Source: Candidatus Babelota bacterium (GTDB taxonomy: Bacteria > Babelota > Babeliae > Babelales > Vermiphilaceae). Taken from it: DNA of 38,336 nt. The stretch lies in assembly GCA_013287855.1 (NCBI GenBank), contig JABDCY010000010.1, positions 1 through 38,336 of the forward strand. The letters are read 5' to 3'. Both the position numbers and the translations under genes were made by a program. The notes beneath the pieces are model-generated. The model was not told the origin of the DNA. It was given only the letters and a program-made list of their open reading frames with translations, and did no database searches. This document shows, one piece after another, positions 16,517 through 24,967 of this stretch. Numbering within the stretch: the stretch's first letter is position 1; each line of letters starts with the position of its first letter.

Positions 16517-18490
16517 TTAGCAAAAAAGCTTCTCCTTAATATACCCATCAACCACTTCCTCTAAAATCGTCAATGGAGCCATACCAAGTTTAAGCACCGC
16601 ATTATGAAAATCGCGAATATCGAATTTAGTGCCTAATATTTTCTTCGCCTTCTCTCGCAACTCAAGAAATTTAAGCTGACCAATTTTATACGAACACGCT
16701 TGGCCTGGCAGCACAAAATAACGTTCAACCTCGGTAACTACACTTGGATGTTCCATACCCGTGATACGTTCCATATATTCAATCGCCTGCTCCCGTGACC
16801 AGCGTTTTTTATGAATTCCCGTATCAACCACTAAACGCACGGCACGCATAAGTTCATCTTGCAAGTGTCCTAATTGCGCATACTGCGAAGAATAAAATTT
16901 ATGTTCATACGCAAGCTTTTCTGTATACAACGCCCAGCCCTCAATGTACGCATTATATCCTTCACCTAATTTGCGCAACACTGGCATATCGGCAGCTTGT
17001 TGGATAGCAATTTGGAAATGATGACCCGGTTCCGCTTCGTGAATCGCCAGTGTTTCCATGCCAAACAGTGGAATCTCATTCAAACTACGCAAATTAACGT
17101 AGAACATTCCTGGACGGGAACCGTCAAGACTTGGTCCACAATAATAAGCACCTGCCACGCCATCTTCTTCATGTTGTGGCACAGCCTGGATAGTTACTGG
17201 CGTCGGAGGCAAAATATCAAATAATGGATAGAGTTCTTTTTGAGCACGTTCAACAATTTTCCTGAAATCTGCAAGACATTGCGCACGCCCTTCTTCAGTT
17301 TGCGGATAATAAAATTCCGGTCTTTTTTGTAACTCGTACATCATCTGACCAACTTCTTTGGCATCGTCCACAATACCTACAAGTTCAAGAATGCTGCGCA
17401 TCTCATTCGTTATTTTTTGCACTTCCAGCAAACCAATCTCATGAATTTCATCCGCAGACAAATTGGTCGTCGTATGATGTTCAAGCATGTAGGCATAATA
17501 GGCATCGCCATCAGGCAATGCCCATACCCCGTTGTTTTCTGCGACTTCATGCAATTCTGCACAATAGTCTTGCAGCTGCTGGAATGCCGGCAACACGTTG
17601 GTTTGCAGGATTTTTTGCGCTTGTAAAACATATTTCTTTTTATCTCGCCAAGGCAAGTCCATGCTATTGAGAGCTTTCGCCAGGGTCTGATAGAAATAAC
17701 TTTGCGTAACATCGGCAGAAATTGTTTTGCTCATGCTCTGCATGACGCGCTCAAGCGTAAATGCTGGGGGAACTATGCCAAGTGTTTGTTGATATTCCAT
17801 GAGTTCAATAGTTTGTTGTAGTTGAGTAGGAATTTTGGCAAGCCGCGCAAGATAATTTTCAACATCTTGCCGTATCTCAAGCTTGTGATCCCGGGTGAAT
17901 AATCCACCAAGATCAGCCAAAACGCCAAACATTTGGTTTACGACATAATCATGAAATAGAAAAGATTCGCCACGGGCAAGATGATTAAGCATCCAAGAAA
18001 AAATGTTGTAGGTGACTTTTTGATCGTACGTAAGATTGTTGCCTGCATAGCGCTCTAATAATTTCACGCACAATTTGCGTTCATTAAAATTTTGTATGCG
18101 GATCTGTGCAGAAACATCATTGAGATAGGCATTGTGGTCACGAATACCAATCGCTTCAAAAAGAGACGTATTGCTGAGTCCTTGCGGATCGCGCGCCACA
18201 AAGACTAAAAATAGTTCATCAAAAAAAGCATCGATATCATTAAAATCGATTTCTTTTCCTTCATAGGGACTATCAGATTTGATTGCGGCAACAATTTTGA
18301 GCGCTTCTTGCCTATTATTTTTGGCAATTTCCGTAAGAGCTCGCCAATAAAGGTCCGCATTGTGTTTGTCGGCAAATAATTTGCCCGAATCTGCCGCACG
18401 GCGATAAATGGCAGGACGGGAAATAAGGTCAGAAATCTGGATATTCAACATAAGAGCAAAAATTACTAAAGGGTTGAAATAGCGCATCAA
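16517..18490 (-). CDS. DUF885 family protein (putative metallo-carboxypeptidase), secreted
   Basis: 657 aa; signal peptide MMRYFNPLVIFALMLNIQIS; HEAEPGHHFQIAIQQ motif, GEGYNAYIEGWALYTEKLA, GQACSYKIGQLKFLELREKA typical of DUF885. Confidence 0.92.
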   Translation of the reverse strand: MMRYFNPLVIFALMLNIQISDLISRPAIYRRAADSGKLFADKHNADLYWRALTEIAKNNRQEALKIVAAIKSDSPYEGKEIDFNDIDAFFDELFLVFVARDPQGLSNTSLFEAIGIRDHNAYLNDVSAQIRIQNFNERKLCVKLLERYAGNNLTYDQKVTYNIFSWMLNHLARGESFLFHDYVVNQMFGVLADLGGLFTRDHKLEIRQDVENYLARLAKIPTQLQQTIELMEYQQTLGIVPPAFTLERVMQSMSKTISADVTQSYFYQTLAKALNSMDLPWRDKKKYVLQAQKILQTNVLPAFQQLQDYCAELHEVAENNGVWALPDGDAYYAYMLEHHTTTNLSADEIHEIGLLEVQKITNEMRSILELVGIVDDAKEVGQMMYELQKRPEFYYPQTEEGRAQCLADFRKIVERAQKELYPLFDILPPTPVTIQAVPQHEEDGVAGAYYCGPSLDGSRPGMFYVNLRSLNEIPLFGMETLAIHEAEPGHHFQIAIQQAADMPVLRKLGEGYNAYIEGWALYTEKLAYEHKFYSSQYAQLGHLQDELMRAVRLVVDTGIHKKRWSREQAIEYMERITGMEHPSVVTEVERYFVLPGQACSYKIGQLKFLELREKAKKILGTKFDIRDFHNAVLKLGMAPLTILEEVVDGYIKEKLFC

Positions 18491-18757
18491 AAAAGCTCCT
18501 TTTTTTACTCATGATTTTTAGATATGTAAACAGTCTATAGAGCGCACATTGTTTGGGCAATTTTTTACTTATGTTTCGCTGAAAAACGCAAGAAATTACG
18601 CTTTCTGCTTCCTTTTTTGTTGGACAAGAACGATAAAAAAGCCTTTTTTATCGTAAAATACGCCAATTTTTACAGCAATCATTGATTTTATGAATTTACA
18701 AGTAGTAATATTGTAATGAAATAAAATTTTTATTCTTGGCTTTGTAAAAAGGTAGTT

Positions 18758-19270
18758 ATGGTGAAAAAGTATCTGTTTTTGGGTTTTCTTGCAGGAACTA
18801 ACCTGTTTGCCGTGCAAGAAATTTATATCAGCGGACTAACAATTGCCTGCAAAACATTGCACAATGTGCGTACAAAAGGGGATTTTGAAATAGGCAGCCC
18901 TTTGCAATTTAAGTACATGACGCAACAATCCGGATCGTGCCTTATTAGTTTTACCCAAAGCGAATCCGCTCAAGGTAGCGCAAAGATAGTTTTGCTAACT
19001 CCAGCAGAAAGAGGAAGCGGCAAAACACCGGCTGATTATGGGTATGCCGGCAATTTTCAATTCATGTATGTTACGCCATATCCAAATGCAAAAACCATGC
19101 AAAATTATTATAGAGCCTTCGTCGATTATGGTGATAATCCAGAGATTAAAAAAATATTAGAGGCGTTAAAAGTACCCCGTCATGCAGTAACCAAAGAGGA
19201 AGAAGCCAAATTACAGACTAAGGCTCCCGCAAGCGATAAAGACATGACAAGTTTAGGCGCTAAATTCTAA
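18758..19270 (+). CDS. Secreted protein of unknown function
   Basis: Signal peptide MVKKYLFLGFLAGTNLFAVQ; followed by a terminator. Confidence 0.7.
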   Translation: MVKKYLFLGFLAGTNLFAVQEIYISGLTIACKTLHNVRTKGDFEIGSPLQFKYMTQQSGSCLISFTQSESAQGSAKIVLLTPAERGSGKTPADYGYAGNFQFMYVTPYPNAKTMQNYYRAFVDYGDNPEIKKILEALKVPRHAVTKEEEAKLQTKAPASDKDMTSLGAKF

Positions 19271-19298
19271 CAACGCTTCATTAAATTCACCCCTATAT

Positions 19299-19339
19299 AA
19301 AAGCCCAATTGTGTATCCCCCTACACATGGGCTTTTTTT
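19299..19339 (+). terminator. Rho-independent terminator
   Basis: aaaagcccaattgtgt...acacatgggctttttttg. Confidence 0.88.
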
Positions 19340-19432
19340 GTTGCTCAATGTTAGTTTTTTGCAATTAATTATAATAAATATATATTAAATTTATAATAAT
19401 TATTATGTTGTAATTTTTTAGGGGGAATTTAT

Positions 19433-20167
19433 ATGAAATTGCTTATTAATCTAACTATCGGTCTTTTAATATTCAGCCATGTGAATATTGTTGGTGTCCT
19501 GCATGAAGAACAAAAAACGGCTATCAGAGATATGATCGATTTTGCTATGATTATGTGTCGAGGCGGAACCTGTGGCTGGCACTGTGATCCCAGACCGTTT
19601 CCCGTAGAATCATGTTTTTCTACTCTAGCAAAAAAAGCTACTAATACCGCAGATCCAGAAATAACATTACACCAAGATGCCCAAAAATATTGTTTAGCTC
19701 ATTTTATATGTGCTTCATTGCCATTTATCCATACTGATGGTGATACTAAAATTTCCAACGATATTATCACAGCTATCAGTTTATCAGGCAATATTGATTT
19801 CAATGAACACTATAATATTTGGGAAAACAACGGTCATTATGAGCCATTGGCTGGATATCTGGAAAAGCTTGATGCTGAAACAAAAATGAGGACGCTCAGA
19901 TTAATTGATGATTTGTCATTCGGTGAGCATATTTTGATAATGGCATACAGCTTTAAGGCGTATCAGTTAGTTCAATTTTTATTAGATACGATACAAACTA
20001 ACAATTTAAGGAAATTCGTATTAGATACAAATAATACGATGAAAGAACAAAATTTTCTTTTTCCAACTAACGATTCTCAAAAAAATCTTGAAAATCTGAG
20101 AACAATATTGCGCATGCTTGATACAAAAAAATTGCCTAAATTTATCATAAATAGTGCTTCTAAGTAA
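19433..20167 (+). CDS. Secreted protein of unknown function with Cys-rich N-terminal region
   Basis: Signal peptide MKLLINLTIGLLIFSHVNIVGV; Cys-rich CRGGTCGWHCDPRPFPVESC; AGGGGG upstream. Confidence 0.7.
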   Translation: MKLLINLTIGLLIFSHVNIVGVLHEEQKTAIRDMIDFAMIMCRGGTCGWHCDPRPFPVESCFSTLAKKATNTADPEITLHQDAQKYCLAHFICASLPFIHTDGDTKISNDIITAISLSGNIDFNEHYNIWENNGHYEPLAGYLEKLDAETKMRTLRLIDDLSFGEHILIMAYSFKAYQLVQFLLDTIQTNNLRKFVLDTNNTMKEQNFLFPTNDSQKNLENLRTILRMLDTKKLPKFIINSASK

Positions 20168-20179
20168 GATCAATTAACA

Positions 20180-20863
20180 TTAGCGCCGTCTCTTTACGCC
20201 AATTTTGGGACACAAATCAGAGATTGCGCATTTTGAACAAAATGGAGAAATAGGAACACAGATATTCTGCCCCCACATGACCAGCAGATGATTATAATCA
20301 ATCCAATACTTGGCAGGCAAAAGCTCTTTTAATTGCTTCTCGGTTTCTTGCGGAGTTTTAGAGGTAACCAACCCTAAGCGGTTAGAAATACGATGCACAT
20401 GAGTATCAACGCACAAGGCTGGTATGCCAAACCCCTGTCCTAAGACCAAATTGGCCGTTTTTGGCCCTATACCTTTAATAGATACTAGCTCGTCCATGGT
20501 GGCTGGTACATTGCCCCCAAATCGATCAATGAGATCTTTACTGACCGAATGGAGCTGTATGGCTTTGCGGCGATAAAAGCCAACAGGGTAAATAAGGGAA
20601 GCAAGTTTTGGAATGGGGATTTTGAGGATTTCTTCTGGAGTTTTGGCGACTTCAAATAATTTAACGGAAGCAGGTAAAGAAACAGTATCGCGAGTACGTA
20701 AGGAAAGGAGGCAACTGATGAGAATAAGGAATGGGTCACGACCAAACTGTTTTACTATAAAAACAGAGGCAGGCTCGACCATATTTTTGGTTGCTTGGCG
20801 CAGGATAGTTATAATCCTTATCGCTCGGGCTTCTTGGTCAAGACCTGCCACAGATTTCTTCAT
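20180..20863 (-). CDS. nth: Endonuclease III
   Basis: HhH motif VSIKGIGPKTANLVLGQGFGIPALCVDTHVHRISNRLGL and Fe-S pattern CVPISPFCSKCAISDLC (C-x6-C-x2-C-x5-C). Confidence 0.95.
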   Translation of the reverse strand: MKKSVAGLDQEARAIRIITILRQATKNMVEPASVFIVKQFGRDPFLILISCLLSLRTRDTVSLPASVKLFEVAKTPEEILKIPIPKLASLIYPVGFYRRKAIQLHSVSKDLIDRFGGNVPATMDELVSIKGIGPKTANLVLGQGFGIPALCVDTHVHRISNRLGLVTSKTPQETEKQLKELLPAKYWIDYNHLLVMWGQNICVPISPFCSKCAISDLCPKIGVKRRR

Positions 20864-20910
20864 TACGGGTAAGCATTTGGTGAAACCTATTGCTTATGAT
20901 AAACTGATGC

Positions 20911-21012
20911 TTATGCACCACCTGGAGGTGCTACTGATAAAACAATGACAATAACTGCTACCAGCTTGCCAAATAGTTTGTGAAATGAAGTTATTCGAGA
21001 ATTTTTAACCAT
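20911..21012 (-). CDS. Micro-ORF, 33 aa, hydrophobic with C-terminal PPGGA; candidate signal peptide or leader peptide
   Basis: Manual translation MVKNSRITSFHKLFGKLVAVIVIVLSVAPPGGA*; RBS CAAGGAGTACCT-ATG; divergent from the 21150 gene. Confidence 0.6.
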   Translation of the reverse strand: MVKNSRITSFHKLFGKLVAVIVIVLSVAPPGGA

Positions 21013-21149
21013 AGGTACTCCTTGAATTAAACATGATAAATTAATGGTTTAAATAATTGTATAATTGGTATATATAATTACTTGAACAATAATTATTATA
21101 ACAAAGTAAGTATAAGCATAGCGTTTAGTAAAAGTAATGGCAATAAACT

Positions 21150-23909
21150 ATGATAAATTTTATTAAAGACATCACTCTTTCGTTAGAATATTTCATTGGA
21201 AGTTATCCAATTGTGCTCATCACTTCTTGCATCGCATTTGCGTTCAAAATTTTTATTGCCAGCAACCTGATCTTTAAACTTAAAAAATCTAACAACAGTC
21301 CTGCTTTCCGTTCATGGATCCTCTTAGTGGTCATGGTTATTAGCGCAAGTTTTGTCGATCTTTCGTGGATCATAAAAATGACTAAAGAAGTGTTCTTGCC
21401 TTCTTTAGATAGAAAAGTTGTTCTATTTTTTATACGAATAGCATGGGGCTTCATCGCAATTCAATATTTAGCATTATCCCTCTTCATTAAAAGCCTTCTT
21501 GAAAAAAATTATAAAATAAAAAAAGTTGATCTCATCCTTTCCATCGGCAACATTTGCATGTTCCTATTTTTTATTGGACTGGCAATATACGATCATAACT
21601 GTCCGTCAATGGAGATGAGACCTATCATAGAAGCAATAATACAAAAAATAGGCTTCACGTATGTACTTGCAAACTTAGCTTTTTCAAGCCTTGTTTTTGG
21701 CATCAAAATAATGAGATCCCATGAGTTGCCGAGAATTTTACGCAATCAGCTGAAAATTTTCTTGCGACTTTTGATAGCGCCTATTATTGTTTCCGAATTC
21801 ATTCAAATTTACCCGTTCGATTTTGCCCTAACCTGGATTACCAATAACTATACGGTAGTGACTTTAACTGCCTTGCTACTCACTTATACTATCTATCATT
21901 GTATGCGCAAAGTTATGGGACTCCGGTTCCTGAATTTCCAAAAGCAGGTTGAACTTCCTATCCATTTTAATTTTATTAAAGACTTTAAGGGCGTTCTTGA
22001 GCAGCTCAGCTTGGTCACCACTACTAAAGAAATTAACCACATTATCCAAAACTTTTTTAAAGAAGCATTCCACATTCCGCCAAACAGAACGCGCTTGTAT
22101 ATCCGCAACCTTGATGTAAGTAGCGGCAACACAAATCTGCAAGACCTTGCGCGAGAAGCGGTGATTGTTGAAAATTTCATTAATGCTCACACCGGCACCT
22201 GCTCCGTTAATCTGGTTCTACAAAAAACGAAAATATTAATCACCGATGAACTTGCATTCAGCAATTTTTATGAAGAACAAGCAGATTACCAAAAATTACT
22301 TACGTTCCTGGAAAGCATTAATGCCGACATTTTTATTCCTATTCATGAAGGGCAGGTCATTATTGCCTACATTATTGTTGAACGCTATGCGCGCATCGGC
22401 AGCTCGCCACATGGCAATGATTTATATAGCAATGTTGAACAAGATCAGATACAGGTATTTGCCAGTTATTTAGGCAATATTATTAACTTGCTCCAGCATC
22501 GCAACCTGCACTCGCTTATTCAGCTAGAAAAAGAACTCAAAGAAGAGCTGTTCCATAAACACCAAGAAATTAATCAGTACAAAGAAAGTATGCGGCTGTT
22601 TTTGAACCACGCACAAGATGAACGCAAAATTGGCATCATGTTTTATAAAAACCGTTCATTTGTATTTGGCAACCAAACCGCCAAAGAAATGGTGGGCATC
22701 AATGTCAACACACATCAAGGTCATCCTATTTCAAAAATCCTTAAAGAGTTGGCTCAGCAAGTGTTGGAATACAAGGCACCGCAACTTATGTTTGCTCATG
22801 ATGCTGCCGGCAACAAACTGGTGCTTTCTGGCATCCTTAATTTGGAACAAAATAACGTCATCATCACCTGCTATTATCCTGAAGTTTCCGATCTCATTAA
22901 GCGCAAAATTGATCTGCTCAAAGATCCAACCAAGTGGGATTATCTACTATATTTAGAAACGACACAGTCGGGCAAACTGATCAATCAACTTATTCCGGGA
23001 TCCGGTGAAATATTGCTGAATTTTAAAATTGAGCTGCTTAAAATTGCGCTCAGCAAAAAGGCAATCTTGCTCAATATGCCTGACGAGGATTTAAAAGCGA
23101 CCGTTGAATTGTTGCATCATGTGAGTCTGCGAGAAAACTTGCACATGTTGACCTTGCAAGGCCCCAGCAAGAATATGGACGTGGCCATTAAACTATTTGG
23201 CATCAACCCGATTTTTGGTATGAACACCGAAGGCAACGTGCCATTACTTGAAAAACTCAATAATATCGGGACACTATTTATAGAAAATATTCATTATCTC
23301 GACCTTGAGACACAGGAATATTTGGCAGAATTTATGAAATATGGTGTGTATCGGGTGTTCAAAAGTGATCAAAAAGCTACGAGCAATGTGCGCATCCTCT
23401 GCTCAACTACGCTGAATCTGCAGAACCTTGTACAAGATGGCAAATTCTTCCAAGCATTATTTAATGAGCTTAAAGCAACGAGCCTTGTTATGCCATCACT
23501 GCTTACTTTACCAGAATCTGAGCTCAGTGATCTTACCGTCGGCCTTACCGAACAAGCCATCAAAACAAATACGTTCAAAAATCTGCTTGAACTCACTGAC
23601 AAAGAAACTAAACGTCTCTTGGATGCCCGCCCTGCAAGTATTTCAGAACTACGCACCAAAATTCAGCAACTGCTTATTAATAAATCAAAGAAAAATCAGA
23701 TATATCAAGAATCTGAATTTGATCCTGCCTATGATATTACCGATCCAGAATTGGCCGAAGCAGCCCGCCTTGGCAAGTATGCACTGAAAGATCCGCGCAT
23801 CATGTCATTGCTGTGGAGCAAATTTAATAATCAGAATAAAATTGCAACCTTCTTGGGCGTCAATCGGTCTTCGGTGAATCGCCGATGCAAAGAATATAAT
23901 TTGCTATAA
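21150..23909 (+). CDS. 7-TM/GAF/PAS membrane regulator with degenerate sigma54-activator AAA+ domain and Fis-type HTH (paralog 1)
   Basis: Seven N-terminal hydrophobic segments; GAF-like and PAS-like regions; GTLFIENIHYLDLETQEYLAEFMKYG and VRILCSTTLNLQNLVQDGKF match bEBP Walker B and sensor I regions; C-terminal NQNKIATFLGVNRSSVNRRCKEYNLL is a Fis-type HTH. Confidence 0.85.
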   Translation: MINFIKDITLSLEYFIGSYPIVLITSCIAFAFKIFIASNLIFKLKKSNNSPAFRSWILLVVMVISASFVDLSWIIKMTKEVFLPSLDRKVVLFFIRIAWGFIAIQYLALSLFIKSLLEKNYKIKKVDLILSIGNICMFLFFIGLAIYDHNCPSMEMRPIIEAIIQKIGFTYVLANLAFSSLVFGIKIMRSHELPRILRNQLKIFLRLLIAPIIVSEFIQIYPFDFALTWITNNYTVVTLTALLLTYTIYHCMRKVMGLRFLNFQKQVELPIHFNFIKDFKGVLEQLSLVTTTKEINHIIQNFFKEAFHIPPNRTRLYIRNLDVSSGNTNLQDLAREAVIVENFINAHTGTCSVNLVLQKTKILITDELAFSNFYEEQADYQKLLTFLESINADIFIPIHEGQVIIAYIIVERYARIGSSPHGNDLYSNVEQDQIQVFASYLGNIINLLQHRNLHSLIQLEKELKEELFHKHQEINQYKESMRLFLNHAQDERKIGIMFYKNRSFVFGNQTAKEMVGINVNTHQGHPISKILKELAQQVLEYKAPQLMFAHDAAGNKLVLSGILNLEQNNVIITCYYPEVSDLIKRKIDLLKDPTKWDYLLYLETTQSGKLINQLIPGSGEILLNFKIELLKIALSKKAILLNMPDEDLKATVELLHHVSLRENLHMLTLQGPSKNMDVAIKLFGINPIFGMNTEGNVPLLEKLNNIGTLFIENIHYLDLETQEYLAEFMKYGVYRVFKSDQKATSNVRILCSTTLNLQNLVQDGKFFQALFNELKATSLVMPSLLTLPESELSDLTVGLTEQAIKTNTFKNLLELTDKETKRLLDARPASISELRTKIQQLLINKSKKNQIYQESEFDPAYDITDPELAEAARLGKYALKDPRIMSLLWSKFNNQNKIATFLGVNRSSVNRRCKEYNLL

Positions 23910-23913
23910 AAAT

Positions 23914-23940
23914 AGCCGCTGAAATATGCGGCTTTTTTTT
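23914..23940 (+). terminator. Rho-independent terminator
   Basis: agccgc-tgaaatat-gcggctttttttt. Confidence 0.9.
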
Positions 23941-23974
23941 GTATGGTGCACTTATCAAAAGCATGATAGAAAGA

Positions 23975-24688
23975 TTAAGTTTCAAAAATTAGATAGTTCC
24001 TTATTGCCTCAATCGTTCTCTCTGAAATTCCAGTATTTTGCACAAAAGAATCAACATCAAAATCCATCGCTCTAATTTTTTTGAATAATTCTTTTGCTAC
24101 CTGCTCTACTTTAAGATAGCTTTCTTCATCACTAATTTCTGGAAGATGTGTAACCCTTTCATCACCGAGACTCTCGCCCAACTTCTGTACAATGTACCTG
24201 AATTCCCACAGCCAAAAATACTCCTCGAGAATTTCTTTGAATTTCTGCCATGTAGTAAATTTCTCGCAAACGACAAAATCATCATTGGACGGTACAAAAA
24301 GCGGTATTTGATTGTCTTCTTTAGCTGCATCATTGCAGGTAATCTTTTCATTTACTTCTTGTCCTTGCATGTGTTTTTCCGCGATATCCGAATGTAGAGT
24401 GCGTAACACTTCAACTTCCTGCTGAATGCGGATTTCTCTAATAAAAGTTTCGGCAACTGATGTTGCCTTGTGCATCTGCTGATTTCGTGCAGTCGCATAT
24501 AAGAACTCCATTAACGCAAGATCTTTCTGCTCGTATGCTTTAAGCAACTGTAAAACCAGTTGGTTTTCTGGTTTCTCTATTAACTCAGTAGAATCTTGAA
24601 TATTAGAATTCACTTTATGAAAAGAAGTTAAAAGTGCAATCAATAACAACATGTTGAAAAATTCTTTCACACGAAAGTACCGAAACAT
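23975..24688 (-). CDS. Secreted protein of unknown function
   Basis: Signal-like N-terminus FFNMLLLIALLTSFHKVNS; helical, charged body. Confidence 0.65.
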   Translation of the reverse strand: MFRYFRVKEFFNMLLLIALLTSFHKVNSNIQDSTELIEKPENQLVLQLLKAYEQKDLALMEFLYATARNQQMHKATSVAETFIREIRIQQEVEVLRTLHSDIAEKHMQGQEVNEKITCNDAAKEDNQIPLFVPSNDDFVVCEKFTTWQKFKEILEEYFWLWEFRYIVQKLGESLGDERVTHLPEISDEESYLKVEQVAKELFKKIRAMDFDVDSFVQNTGISERTIEAIRNYLIFET

Positions 24689-24735
24689 AGTTTGCTTTCA
24701 GAAATATTGTTGCAAATAGCGTTTAGTAATGTCTA

Positions 24736-24767
24736 ATAAAAAACCTACCTTAACATCGGTAGGTTTT
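24736..24767 (-). terminator. Rho-independent terminator downstream of the 28 aa micro-ORF
   Basis: Minus strand: aaaacctacc-gatgttaa-ggtaggttttttatt. Confidence 0.85.
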
Positions 24768-24792
24768 CTATTTCATATATCTATAATTATTT

Positions 24793-24879
24793 TTAGTGGG
24801 CAGAGCCATCAGGTGGCCAGCGGAACATGGAACGCACGCTGGTCCAGATAGATCCCATCATTTTGAAGCATTTTAACAT
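24793..24879 (-). CDS. Micro-ORF, 28 aa, C-terminal PPDGSAH; candidate signal peptide or leader peptide
   Basis: Manual translation MLKCFKMMGSIWTSVRSMFRWPPDGSAH*; RBS-like TTAAGGGGAAGTTT-ATG; own terminator; divergent from the 24968 gene. Confidence 0.6.
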   Translation of the reverse strand: MLKCFKMMGSIWTSVRSMFRWPPDGSAH

Positions 24880-24967
24880 AAACTTCCCCTTAACAATTTG
24901 CAAGAATTTTAATACCTTACTTGCTAGGGTAGTATAATATTCCGGAATAGAAAGTGCAATAAAAAAC

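Noticed and set aside
16320-16551. Overlapping minus-strand ORFs of 67 and 65 aa
   Set aside because: Located in a hairpin-rich GC block; composition reflects repeat sequence rather than a protein.
21118-24730. 14 nt match ATAGCGTTTAGTAA near both regulator modules (~21118 and ~24716)
   Set aside because: A few 14-mer coincidences are expected in 38 kb of AT-rich sequence, and the positions relative to the regulator starts differ.
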